From the IMG/VR virus record IMGVR_UViG_3300021057_000011, positions 1 to 64,000 of that record: 64,000 nucleotides of DNA; one strand, written 5' to 3'. Origin of the DNA: a virus. The stretch's first letter is position 1. The number at the start of each line of letters is the position of its first letter. The position numbers and the translations under genes are program-made. Positions 38,380 to 46,961 of this stretch are shown here, piece after piece. The notes beneath the pieces are model-generated. The model ran no database searches. It was given only the letters and a program-made list of their open reading frames with translations, and was not told the DNA's origin.

Positions 38380-38710
38380 GCTGCGCCTCCAGCATCTGTT
38401 TGAAATAGTCGTAATCGTGCCGCGTCAAGGCATACAGCTCCAGCCCGCTCCCAAAAGTAATGACAAGCACCGGGGTCTTGGAGACTTGGCTGGCTTCCTG
38501 AATGACCTTGGTGAACCAGGCCTCATGCAGGGTGATGGATTTGCCGCCGCAGTCTTTATGCTCAAGCAGCACCAGATCGTCCTGCATGTCCCCCTTTTTT
38601 CGCAGCGCCCCGCTTTGCTTTGTCAGATGCATGTTGAGGCTTTTTGCGAGCTTTTTTTCCTGCGTCTGGCTTTCCTGCTTCGTCGTCCGTATACTCTGAT
38701 ACCGTTTCAT
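38372..38710 (-). CDS. Small PD-(D/E)XK (Hjc-like) nuclease
   Basis: A 112-residue protein with SGALRKKGDMQDD (D41), LLEHKDCGG (E50, K52) and AWFTKVIQEASQVSKTPVLV. This is the core of small phage Holliday-junction or structure-specific nucleases. It overlaps the 3' end of the recA-like gene by 149 bases in another frame, including the catalytic motif. GAGG precedes the start. Confidence 0.75.
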   Translation of the reverse strand: MKRYQSIRTTKQESQTQEKKLAKSLNMHLTKQSGALRKKGDMQDDLVLLEHKDCGGKSITLHEAWFTKVIQEASQVSKTPVLVITFGSGLELYALTRHDYDYFKQMLEAQRG

Positions 38711-39878
38711 CCGGGTCCTCACTGGGGGGAAAATTATAGGTCACGCCGTCCTTGTAAACCATCTCGTCCATCTTGTCGTACAGGTACGTGAGGAACTTAG
38801 CATCCTGTCGCACCCGCTCCATGAGCTGTACATCGCCCTGTACCTTCAGACCGTCGATGGTGTACCAGGTCCCGGTCTTTTGGATCAGACCCAGATCCTT
38901 GCCCGCGGTGACAAGCGACTCTTCGCGATCAAAACCGAAACCCATGAAGGCATTGGGGGAAGGGTATTTCAACGCGGTGGTGTACAGGTCGGCATAGGTT
39001 GTCCGCCCTTCGTAGGGGCTGCGAACCTTCTGCATCTCGTAAGCGATCCGCTTGCCGATGCGACCGCCCATGATAAAAGCCCCGGTCTGGTCATTGGGGT
39101 CATTGGGGTCGTACCAGCCCTTGTCAAACTGGTATGTGAGCTCCTTTTCCACCGACAAAATGATCGAGGTGTCCACAAAGAAATTCACCGACTTGGCGCT
39201 GGCAGGTTCCCGCCGGGTAAAGGTCATGCCCCCAGGCCCTTTGTACATGCCCGTCCGCAGCTGGTTGATGAACACCACCGCGGTCCGGTTGGGCATCACT
39301 TTCTTTTTCACCGGGTCATAGTACGTCTGCAGGCTGACCATCAGCTGCCGGCAAAAACGCTCGAGCAAGGCCGCCCGCTCCGACATTTTGGCGGAGGCCG
39401 CCAGGGACTTCTCGGTTTCCTTTTCACCGATCAAGCTGGCAATGTCGTCCACCACGATCAGGTCAACCAGATTGGCCTTGGCAAACGCAGCCGCCTGGTC
39501 CAAACCCAGCTCATGGGTTTCGGCATTGATCAGGTGAATCCGGTTCAGATCAACTTTGTACTTCTTCATCAGCTCGACCTGGGCGGTCCATGCATTCTGA
39601 ATATTCACCACCACGGCGAAAAAATCGGCATTGATCGCATGGTTAAAGCCGATGGTCTGCATCACGGTACCGGTTTTTCCAGTGGCATACTCCCCCGAAA
39701 TCATCGACGCCTGGCTTCGCAACAGACCACCGTTGAGGTAGAGATCCAAGCTGGGAATCCCGGTCGGAATGTACCCGGGCTGGATCCCGATCAGCTCACT
39801 GCCGCGGACGACCGACCCGGGTTTCTTACTGTGAAAATTGGCAATCAAGGCATCAATTTCATTGGCTTTGGAACTCAT
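38562..39878 (-). CDS. RecA/UvsX-like recombinase
   Basis: A 438-residue RecA-fold ATPase that would form filaments on ssDNA for strand exchange. Walker A is GEYATGKT (62-69), Walker B LIVVDDIA (140-147), and the INQLRTGMYKG loop 2 region is present. At the place of the catalytic Glu of RecA (E96) the sequence is NIQNAW, with Gln at residue 94. The C-terminus beyond about residue 385 is an acidic then Lys/Ala-rich tail. Start MSSKAN is preferred because AAGG lies too close to the upstream ATG. The 3' end overlaps the PD-(D/E)XK gene. Confidence 0.85.
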   Translation of the reverse strand: MSSKANEIDALIANFHSKKPGSVVRGSELIGIQPGYIPTGIPSLDLYLNGGLLRSQASMISGEYATGKTGTVMQTIGFNHAINADFFAVVVNIQNAWTAQVELMKKYKVDLNRIHLINAETHELGLDQAAAFAKANLVDLIVVDDIASLIGEKETEKSLAASAKMSERAALLERFCRQLMVSLQTYYDPVKKKVMPNRTAVVFINQLRTGMYKGPGGMTFTRREPASAKSVNFFVDTSIILSVEKELTYQFDKGWYDPNDPNDQTGAFIMGGRIGKRIAYEMQKVRSPYEGRTTYADLYTTALKYPSPNAFMGFGFDREESLVTAGKDLGLIQKTGTWYTIDGLKVQGDVQLMERVRQDAKFLTYLYDKMDEMVYKDGVTYNFPPSEDPDETVSEYTDDEAGKPDAGKKARKKPQHASDKAKRGAAKKGGHAGRSGAA

Positions 39879-39895
39879 GTCCATCCTTCTTTCTG

Positions 39896-41941
39896 TTAGT
39901 TCTTGTCGGCCCAGGAGCGGCCGATGGTCGGAATGGCTTCGAGCGGAACCCGCAGTTTGTATGAAGATTCCAGGATCTGCTGCATCACGGGCGCGATGGT
40001 TTCAGCGTCGTGTTCCCAACACTCGACGATCAGTTCGTCGTGCACCTGGAGGACAATCCCGGCACCCGGATGATGGGTCTCGAGATAGGCATCCAGACGG
40101 ATCATGGCCAGTTTCATGATGTCGGCCTCTGAGCCCTGAATATGACAGGCAAACAGGGAGCGTTCCGCTGCCGCCCGGCGCCATTTCAGCTTGTCGTCGT
40201 GCCCTTTGTAGGTGGCATCAAGATCGGTGATATACCGGCCGGCCAGGGTCTGCGTCGTGCCGTGCTTGTTCATGGTCCGGTTATGTGCCGCAACATAGTT
40301 GGCGGCCACCGGATGCACCACGCGCCAGCCTTTGATGAAATACTCCGGCACGCCCAGCGTTTCCGCGCCTCCTTGAAATAATACGCCGAAGTTCACGTTT
40401 TTCATCGCTTTTCGCCATTTTTGAAACTGACCCAGCGGAGCGATTTCACCCATCTGCTGCAGCTTCTCCGCGTGCTCTTTCTCGGCCTTAAGGCCAGCGA
40501 GAAAGTCGTCAATCGGAATGCGATGAATCTGGGCGGCCCCAATACTGTGCAGGTCCTTGCCGGTGTTGAAGGCATCGACCATCACCGGATCCTGGCTGAA
40601 ATGGGCCATGATGCGCAGCTGCAACTGACCATAGTCCGCCATCACGAAAACCTTTCCCGGAGCTGGCACAAAGGCCGCGCGGAAGCGAGGATCCCCAGGG
40701 ATGTTCTGTAGATTCGGTTTGTCACTGGACAAACGGCCTGAATCGGTGCCTACGTTGTTGTAGCTGGTATGAATCCGGGACTCGTGATCTACCAGGTAAG
40801 GCAACTTGCTGGTGAACATTTTGATGAAGGTCGCCGCCCGAGAAAATTCCGCCAGATGTTTAGCGATCTCATGGCCTTGTTTGGCGAGCTGATCGAGCGT
40901 TTTCAGATTGGTGGCTTTCTTGCCCCCATCCGTGTAGTTATCCGTGTGCAGTTTCAATTTGTCGTAGAGGATGTAGCGGAGCTGATCGCCGGAGGTAATT
41001 TTGAAACTCTCGCCGGCGATCTCGAAAACCTTCTCCATCCGCTCGCGCTTAATGGCTTGGGAAATTGCTTCGAGCTCATGGATCATGTCAGGACGAAGGC
41101 GAATTCCCCGATGCTCCATCCTCGCCAGCACACTGATGTAGGGCAGCTCAATCCGTGTGTAATGCTCAAGCAGGTTCCGCTGCTTGAGCTTGGGGATAAA
41201 AGTCTGATACATCTTGGGCGGCAGCTGAACGTCCTGGACGGTGTACTCGACAAACTCCGGCGCCCAGATATCCGCCGGGCATTTTTTTCCGAAGCTCTTG
41301 AGAGAAATGGTGTCCTTTGTTAGCCGCTCGTGAACCGCCCGGGTCTTCAGACCCTTGGGGGCTTTCACATCCACCAGGTAACCTGCCACCTGGGTATCTT
41401 CAATGTTCGCCAGGTTGATCCCCAGCCGCCACATCGCCCGCTGGTCAAACCCGATGTTGTGTCCAAGGAAGGTCTTGGCTGGGTCCTCGAAGAAGGGCTT
41501 CAGATCCCGCGCTATGCACTCGCGCGGGATGTTGACATCAAAGAGTGTCCGGTGTCCGATCGAGACATAGAACCCGTGGGTGACACATGGTGCAATCGGC
41601 AGAATCGACAGACCCACGACCTTGGCCCAGGCCTCGAGCCCCTCGGTCTCTGTGTCAAAGCTGAAGAAGGTGTACATCGACAGCATCAGCAGCATGACGT
41701 GAAGCATCTCCTCGGTCTGCACGAGCACTTTGTCGATGAAATCGGGCTTGTTGTACTTCTGCTGGTACAGCGAGACACAGCCGGCACAGCGGATCTGGTT
41801 CTCTTCCGAGGCCGCTTCAAAGACGGATTTGGTCTGGCTCAGGTCATCTTTGGCCGCGCCACAAAGATTTCGGCGCTCAGAGGCCGAGTACAAATGGCGC
41901 GCGCGGATCGTGGTTAAGTAGCTGGGAGCCGTAACGGACAT
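39896..41941 (-). CDS. polA: Family A DNA polymerase with 3'-5' exonuclease
   Basis: A 681-residue polymerase that would replicate the phage genome. Exonuclease motifs: SFDTETEG (D96, E98), LGHNIGFD (D166) and YTVQD (Y233, D237). Polymerase motifs: TDSGRLSSDKPNLQNIP (399-415), motif A ADYGQLQLR (D436), O-helix RKAMKNVNFG (R510, K514, F518) and LQVHDEL (632-637). The 5' nuclease domain is absent, as in most phage polymerases. Unusual: motif A has Gln441 where Pol I has the steric-gate Glu, and Phe522-Gln523 replace the usual Tyr-Gly. The start MSVTAP follows AAAGGAG; a terminator lies upstream. Confidence 0.95.
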   Translation of the reverse strand: MSVTAPSYLTTIRARHLYSASERRNLCGAAKDDLSQTKSVFEAASEENQIRCAGCVSLYQQKYNKPDFIDKVLVQTEEMLHVMLLMLSMYTFFSFDTETEGLEAWAKVVGLSILPIAPCVTHGFYVSIGHRTLFDVNIPRECIARDLKPFFEDPAKTFLGHNIGFDQRAMWRLGINLANIEDTQVAGYLVDVKAPKGLKTRAVHERLTKDTISLKSFGKKCPADIWAPEFVEYTVQDVQLPPKMYQTFIPKLKQRNLLEHYTRIELPYISVLARMEHRGIRLRPDMIHELEAISQAIKRERMEKVFEIAGESFKITSGDQLRYILYDKLKLHTDNYTDGGKKATNLKTLDQLAKQGHEIAKHLAEFSRAATFIKMFTSKLPYLVDHESRIHTSYNNVGTDSGRLSSDKPNLQNIPGDPRFRAAFVPAPGKVFVMADYGQLQLRIMAHFSQDPVMVDAFNTGKDLHSIGAAQIHRIPIDDFLAGLKAEKEHAEKLQQMGEIAPLGQFQKWRKAMKNVNFGVLFQGGAETLGVPEYFIKGWRVVHPVAANYVAAHNRTMNKHGTTQTLAGRYITDLDATYKGHDDKLKWRRAAAERSLFACHIQGSEADIMKLAMIRLDAYLETHHPGAGIVLQVHDELIVECWEHDAETIAPVMQQILESSYKLRVPLEAIPTIGRSWADKN

Positions 41942-42018
41942 GGGACACTCCTTTCGATAACTGGGATCCGCTTGAGGGAAGCGGCATGTGAACCGGTCAC
42001 CACCTCCGTGAAGCGGAC

Positions 42019-42046
42019 AAAAACCGGGGGCCCAGAGGCCCCCGGG
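42019..42046 (-). terminator. Terminator upstream of polA
   Basis: Minus-strand CCGGGGGCC/GGCCCCCGG 9-bp stem with 4-base loop and UUUUU tail, between the 42103-42390 gene and polA. polA therefore probably has its own promoter in 41942-42018, not identified. Confidence 0.85.
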
Positions 42047-42102
42047 ACGTATCTGTAGCAAACAGGTGAATCAGAATGGGCTAGTCGATAACCTCGGCCT
42101 CC

Positions 42103-42390
42103 TTACAGCGTGATATACAGGGAGTGCTCGGAATCGCGCGCGTCACCCGTAAAGTGCTGAACGGTGTATCCGACCTCTCGGAGCCACTCCGCGACATCGA
42201 CCATGGCCTGGGCATTCCAGGCTTTTTGCGGAACAAAAAGGGTCGTTTGTCCCCGCCGCTTGGCGTCGATCATCCAGTCCTGGACCGCGGTCTTGAGCTG
42301 AACGAAGTCGGAGTCCTTCGACTTCCGGTACTCTTCACTCGCCGCCGCCATGCGGGCGCGAAACTCGTCGTTGGATAACATGACCGGCAT
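42103..42390 (-). CDS. Hypothetical protein, 95 aa
   Basis: Start MPVMLSNDEFRARMAAASEE at 42390 with AGGAGGGG. An alpha/beta protein (QAMVDVAEWLREVGYTVQHF). Unrecognised. Confidence 0.75.
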   Translation of the reverse strand: MPVMLSNDEFRARMAAASEEYRKSKDSDFVQLKTAVQDWMIDAKRRGQTTLFVPQKAWNAQAMVDVAEWLREVGYTVQHFTGDARDSEHSLYITL

Positions 42391-42400
42391 CCCGCCCCTC

Positions 42401-43423
42401 CTAGACATACTTCGAGGCCGGTTGATAGGCCGGATCGATCGGCTGCGCTGGAGGAGTCATGATGGTGACCGGCGGCCCCTGCACAGGGGGCACCGGGGCA
42501 CCCACCGGGGCCTGGCCGGGCTGGATGAAGGCTCCACCCTGCGACGGCGACACATAGCCCTGCTGTGTACCAGTCTGTGGCCAGGGCGGCACGCTGCCGG
42601 GGGCCGGCACCGGAATCTGCACGCCAAGGACCACCGAGGGCTGTGTCGGTCCCTGCGGCTGGGTCAGATCGGTCTGGGTGCCCAAGCTGTTGCTGGCCTT
42701 GGCAGCTTCCTGCTCGCGCTGGCGGCGCAGCATCACACAGAAGGCCTCCATTTCCTCGGCCGTGGGGGTGCCGAAATCCATCTCGGCGTCCCAGTTGATG
42801 GTCTGCAGCTTGGCCAGCAGCTCGTGGTCGATCGGCTGCAGCTGGCCGGGCACGACCCCGTCCATCAGCTTGGGCAGGAAGGAGTATTCCTTGCTGTTGG
42901 AGTTGTCAGCGATCCGGGTGACGGACAGGGGAAACTGCATCATCGAGCCGTAGTTCTTGATGACTTCGAGCATCTTGTTGAGGCAGAGCATGCTGATGCC
43001 ACGCCAGATCAGAATCTGATTGTCCTGGCTGTACTGCTTGCCGGATTTTTTGGAGGTGTAGACTCCGCCGATGTGGCGCCCTGCAATAAAGCCGACCGTG
43101 CGCGGGGTATCGTGCTCCTCGTCGCAGGCCCGGCAGGGTCCGACATAGACGACCTTGGAAGGATCGCTGGGGTCCGACTGGGCAGACTTGGTGCAGGTCA
43201 CCTTGTCCTTGCCGTTGTTGGTTTCGTGCTGACGGTACTTGCCAAAGCACGGCATCAGGAACTGCATAATCTTGGTTTCGCCAGGATTGAACCAGGTGTA
43301 GCGGAAGTTCTTGTTTTCGTTTTCTGCCCGCTCGGCCTGGCGCTTGGCCTGCTCTTCGGCCTGCATCTGGGCTTCCGCCTGGACTTCGGCGATCACGTTC
43401 ATTCCGAATGAAAGACTGGACAT
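42401..43423 (-). CDS. Putative gp32-like ssDNA-binding protein
   Basis: A 340-residue protein. The N-terminus is a Glu/Ala/Gln helix; residues 39-105 (FRYTWFNPGETKIMQFLMPC, ending GPCRACDEEHDTPR) suggest an OB-fold core with a zinc site; a Pro/Gln-rich disordered tail from about residue 260 would fit partner binding. The layout resembles phage T4 gp32-type proteins (zinc site in an OB fold). It lies next to PolA and RecA, as in other phages. Identity is by pattern, so moderate confidence. Confidence 0.55.
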   Translation of the reverse strand: MSSLSFGMNVIAEVQAEAQMQAEEQAKRQAERAENENKNFRYTWFNPGETKIMQFLMPCFGKYRQHETNNGKDKVTCTKSAQSDPSDPSKVVYVGPCRACDEEHDTPRTVGFIAGRHIGGVYTSKKSGKQYSQDNQILIWRGISMLCLNKMLEVIKNYGSMMQFPLSVTRIADNSNSKEYSFLPKLMDGVVPGQLQPIDHELLAKLQTINWDAEMDFGTPTAEEMEAFCVMLRRQREQEAAKASNSLGTQTDLTQPQGPTQPSVVLGVQIPVPAPGSVPPWPQTGTQQGYVSPSQGGAFIQPGQAPVGAPVPPVQGPPVTIMTPPAQPIDPAYQPASKYV

Positions 43424-43450
43424 ATTAAAGGGTCTCCTTGGAAGGAAAGG

Positions 43451-43852
43451 TTAAAGTTTTTGAAGCTGGGACTTGAATTCCGGCAGCAGGGTCTCGCACA
43501 GCCGCTCGAAGTTTTCCTTGAGCTTGCGGTGCTGGAACGCGCTGTGTTCGGCTTCCGGGGTTCCGACGTCGCGGGCGCGGCGCTCGGAGAGCTCGAAGCT
43601 GACATAGTGATGCTTGCGCGGATCCGGGGTGTCGATCGCGAAGGTGCATTTCATCACGGCGGTGGACTCGATCAGATTGCTCTTGCCCGCCTCGTCGTAA
43701 ATGCGGTTGGCGTCCACCAGCCGAATTTCCTTCGGTGTGGTGGTCACGGTCTCTTGTAAAATCGCCAGCTGCTCTCCCAGGGTTTGCACCTGGGCGTGGA
43801 GTTGCTGCAGCAGGGCGAGCTCTTCGGTATGGGGAACGGTCTCTGGGTTCAT
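43451..43852 (-). CDS. Hypothetical coiled-coil protein, 133 aa
   Basis: Residues 8-40 are a coiled coil (EELALLQQLHAQVQTLGEQL); the rest is alpha/beta. AAGG-type ribosome site. Last gene before the putative ssDNA-binding protein. Unrecognised. Confidence 0.75.
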   Translation of the reverse strand: MNPETVPHTEELALLQQLHAQVQTLGEQLAILQETVTTTPKEIRLVDANRIYDEAGKSNLIESTAVMKCTFAIDTPDPRKHHYVSFELSERRARDVGTPEAEHSAFQHRKLKENFERLCETLLPEFKSQLQKL

Positions 43853-43856
43853 GGGG

Positions 43857-44333
43857 TCACTCCGTAAAGGGATGGCTTTGGTACAGGGCACGGTTGGTTT
43901 CGAGGTAGGTGCGAATATCCTCCTTGAGCGTGGTCCAGGATTTGTCTTCGAGCTCGGCGTCCTCCAGCGCCGCTTCAATCGCATCGCAAATCAGGTGGTA
44001 GTCCGCATCGCCGTAGCCGTACTGGTAGCGGCGGAACTTGGTCGGAGCTGGAAGAATCCCCACCCGCTTGAGCTGCTCGACCTGCTCGAGGCTCAGGCCG
44101 GTGGTGGCGGAAATGGCAGCCAGGGTGAACACGTCGTAGGAGAGCGTCACCTTGTCCGCCGCGGCCTTGAGCTTGCGCGAAAAATAGGGGTAGCTGATCG
44201 GCACCTCGACCGGTTCGGTATGCTCGCCGGCGGTGGGGTGGACATGCCCGTTCTTGCGCGTGCCGATCGGTTTCCCCAGGGCGGTAGCGCGGGCTTTCTG
44301 CTTTTTCCAGGCATTCCTTAGCGGGACTGACAT
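43857..44333 (-). CDS. Hypothetical protein, 158 aa
   Basis: A basic start (RNAWKKQKARATALGKPIGT) and an HTH-like middle (TLAAISATTGLSLEQVEQLK). It may bind DNA. Overlaps the helicase gene by 16 bases. Confidence 0.75.
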   Translation of the reverse strand: MSVPLRNAWKKQKARATALGKPIGTRKNGHVHPTAGEHTEPVEVPISYPYFSRKLKAAADKVTLSYDVFTLAAISATTGLSLEQVEQLKRVGILPAPTKFRRYQYGYGDADYHLICDAIEAALEDAELEDKSWTTLKEDIRTYLETNRALYQSHPFTE

Positions 44334-45688
44334 CCGAGCCTCGCATAGACCTGTTTGCGCTTGGCGCCCATCTTGATCAGCATGATGTTGCCGGTGTCGG
44401 TCAGATCCACCACCAGCGGCGTTTTCTTGTTGGGCGCGACCCGAGACACGCGGCCGAGAACCTGCTCGACCAGGCCGTGCGAGGAAAAGGGTGAACCGAA
44501 AATCGCGGTGTCGAGCTCGGGCAAATCCAGTCCCTGCTTCACAATTTGCAGCTGACCGAAAATCAGGGGCTTCTCATAGGCCTCCTCATACTCCCAGGGC
44601 TTCATCCCGCCGCGAAGAAACCCATAATCCACGGGACCCCAGGCGGCTTCCACGAGCTCCACGAGACGCTCGACATGGGCATGGCGCTCGACAATCACCA
44701 GAATCTTTCGCCCGGCCAGCAGACATTTCCGAATCACATCCGCCAGAACATCATTGCGACCCGCATCCAGAGCCATTTCGGTTTTGGTCTTGACCAGGTC
44801 CAACTCGCCGCCGCGTTTGGTTTTGAGATAGGCCGTGCTGCGGTGGGAGAGATGGACCACCTCCGGCACAAGAATAATGCCGGCATCGACAAGCTCCTGG
44901 TGGCTGATGCGGTAGCTGATCTCACCCGTACCATAGACCATCACGGGCTCGAGGCCGTCATCGCGTGGCGTGGCGGTCAACCCCGTCCGGCGCGCAGCCG
45001 GCAAAGGCCACAGAGCCTTTTGCCATTCCATCGCGGCGATGCCGTGGCACTCGTCGGTGATGACATGGCCGACATCCTGCAGCTCGGGATACTCCTCCGG
45101 GGGTTTACCAGACAGGGTCTGAACCATTGCCAGGGTGATGTCCCGCACGTCCCGCTTTTTGCCCTTGATCAGGCCCGGATCGTAGTCCATGAACTTCTGC
45201 ATCCGCCGGCGCCACTGGTCGAGCAGCTGCTCGGTCTGGGTCAGAATCAGGGTCTTGACCGGAATCCGCTCGATCAGACCCAACCCCATGGTGGTCTTGC
45301 CCGAGCCGCAGGGCGAGCAGAGAATCTGGTCGCCGGGGTTCCAGACGACATGGTTGATGCCCGAAAGCTGGAAGGCATGAAAGGTGATGTCCAGTCGCGG
45401 GGGCGCAATGGGAGCTCCCACGACCGTCCGGTCCTCAAGCCGGGCATAGGGGAGCAGGGACCGGATCGGGTAGTTTCGGGGCAGCCAGTACTCGTCCCCC
45501 ATGCGGTGGATGTAGCTGAGCGTGGGCGGCGCGGTTCGTTGATGCGCCGCGGCCTTGTTCTCGACTTCGAAATGCGAGAGCATGCTGTCGGGCAACAGCT
45601 CGCAAGGGATACGGAGCACAGAATCCCGAAGAATCGTGTTAGAAAGGGTTCCAAGCACAAAGAGCCTCCAGTTGATGCATGCGGACAT
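44318..45688 (-). CDS. SF2 DEAD/DEAH-type helicase (SSL2/UvsW-like)
   Basis: A 456-residue helicase. Motif I CSPCGSGKTT, motif II VITDECHG, motif III GLTATP and motif VI VEQVLGRVSR; also HGLVEQ and DLPELDTAIF in the C-terminal RecA-like lobe. Likely a branch-migration or replication-restart helicase like UvsW. The start at 45688 overlaps the primase by 50 bases; an internal in-frame ATG lies at about 45583 (MLSHFEVE) and either may be used. Confidence 0.9.
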   Translation of the reverse strand: MSACINWRLFVLGTLSNTILRDSVLRIPCELLPDSMLSHFEVENKAAAHQRTAPPTLSYIHRMGDEYWLPRNYPIRSLLPYARLEDRTVVGAPIAPPRLDITFHAFQLSGINHVVWNPGDQILCSPCGSGKTTMGLGLIERIPVKTLILTQTEQLLDQWRRRMQKFMDYDPGLIKGKKRDVRDITLAMVQTLSGKPPEEYPELQDVGHVITDECHGIAAMEWQKALWPLPAARRTGLTATPRDDGLEPVMVYGTGEISYRISHQELVDAGIILVPEVVHLSHRSTAYLKTKRGGELDLVKTKTEMALDAGRNDVLADVIRKCLLAGRKILVIVERHAHVERLVELVEAAWGPVDYGFLRGGMKPWEYEEAYEKPLIFGQLQIVKQGLDLPELDTAIFGSPFSSHGLVEQVLGRVSRVAPNKKTPLVVDLTDTGNIMLIKMGAKRKQVYARLGCQSR

Positions 45689-46625
45689 CCGCGATGTTGA
45701 TCGCCAAATCCAGTTGGGCCCGGATCTGGTAGTAGGGAGTTTCCCCGAAGTCTTTTTTGCCCGCCGCCATCGGCACGAAAAAGAGACGCAGGTTTTCGCT
45801 CTCGAGCGTGCGCAAGGCCGGACCGAAGGTGCAGTCGTAATAGTCCCCAGCGGGTTTCAGTTGCAGGCTGGCCCGCTGTCCTGCCAGGTCGTTGTCGAAG
45901 GCCAGGTACAGGGTGGTCACGCCCATCTCACGCAAATCTCGCAACTTCAGCGGCGTGATCGAGAGGCCCAGCGCAGCAGCTGCAGGAAAGCCTGCATAGT
46001 GCACTGCCAGATAATCAAACGGACCTTCCACCAGCACGAGCGTGTCGGTGGCGGTGTGGTGGGTGAAGAGATGGGCATCTCCAAAGGTGCGGCCTTTGCC
46101 GGTGAGGTATTTTTGGACATAGTTCTTGCCGCTCCAAAACATCAGGGATTCGGATTCCGCGTGGTAGCGACAATCCATTGGCAACCGGCCGACCTCTCCC
46201 AGTCGCCGCGTGAGATAGTCGACGGCCGCCGGGTATTTGGAAATCGGCTCGCAAGCATCGAACAGGCGCTCGCCCATTTCCAGGGTTTCCTGCTCGGGCA
46301 CGAGAAACTCGTTGAAGGGAATGTAGGAGGTCTCCGTCACATGCACGGCGGTCTCGGCAAAGCCCGTGTCCCGGACGCCGAGCTTCTTCCAGAACTCCCT
46401 GCCCGAAAGCCCGTGCCGGGGACGCCCCGCACTGTCGTGACCGAAGACACAGCCCCCGAAGCAGTAGAACAGGTGCTTGTGCACCGAGTACCGGGCGGAC
46501 AGCCGGCGGCCGGAGTTGGCATGAAACGGACAGGGAAAGGCGTACTGGGGATTGCTGCTGCCCTGGCCCTCCAGCTTCACGTTTAAGATGCCGGCGGCCG
46601 TCAGACGACTCAGGATATCATTCAC
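45639..46625 (-). CDS. DnaG-type primase
   Basis: A 328-residue primase. An N-terminal zinc site is formed by C32, H35, C55 and C59 (CPFH...CFGGC), and the Toprim domain has LVLVEGPFDYL and LAFDNDLAG (E and DxD metal ligands). It lacks a helicase domain, which is encoded separately at 46962-48296. Makes primers for the PolA-type polymerase. Confidence 0.9.
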   Translation of the reverse strand: MNDILSRLTAAGILNVKLEGQGSSNPQYAFPCPFHANSGRRLSARYSVHKHLFYCFGGCVFGHDSAGRPRHGLSGREFWKKLGVRDTGFAETAVHVTETSYIPFNEFLVPEQETLEMGERLFDACEPISKYPAAVDYLTRRLGEVGRLPMDCRYHAESESLMFWSGKNYVQKYLTGKGRTFGDAHLFTHHTATDTLVLVEGPFDYLAVHYAGFPAAAALGLSITPLKLRDLREMGVTTLYLAFDNDLAGQRASLQLKPAGDYYDCTFGPALRTLESENLRLFFVPMAAGKKDFGETPYYQIRAQLDLAINIADVRMHQLEALCAWNPF

Positions 46626-46959
46626 GGTCCTTGAACCTCTCTAAGGCCAATTTGCGGATGCGTGGGGGGCATTCCCGCGGGCAGAAAATCACATCCGGCT
46701 TTTTCTTCATCCGCCCGACGCGATCGGGAATCCTGGCCGGGTGGCCCCCCATGTACAAAAACACGTTGTTGCGCAGCTGCAGCACGTAACACTCCGGGTG
46801 CGCGACCCGGGTCGGGAATAAATCCAGATCCACCAGGCGGTGGATGATGGTGCGGAACATGGTCTTGTTCCGACACACCACGACGATATTGAAACTGGCC
46901 GGGTCGGAGTACTTCCGGCAGATCCAGTACAAATCGTCGAGGGTGTCGGCCAGGGCCAT
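46618..46959 (-). CDS. Hypothetical protein, 113 aa, in replisome operon
   Basis: An alpha/beta protein (SFNIVVVCRNKTMFRTIIHR; YVLQLRNNVFLYMGGHPARI) between helicase and primase. May be a small replisome accessory; the pattern is not recognised. 8-base overlap with the primase start. Confidence 0.8.
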   Translation of the reverse strand: MALADTLDDLYWICRKYSDPASFNIVVVCRNKTMFRTIIHRLVDLDLFPTRVAHPECYVLQLRNNVFLYMGGHPARIPDRVGRMKKKPDVIFCPRECPPRIRKLALERFKDRE

Positions 46960-46961
46960 CG

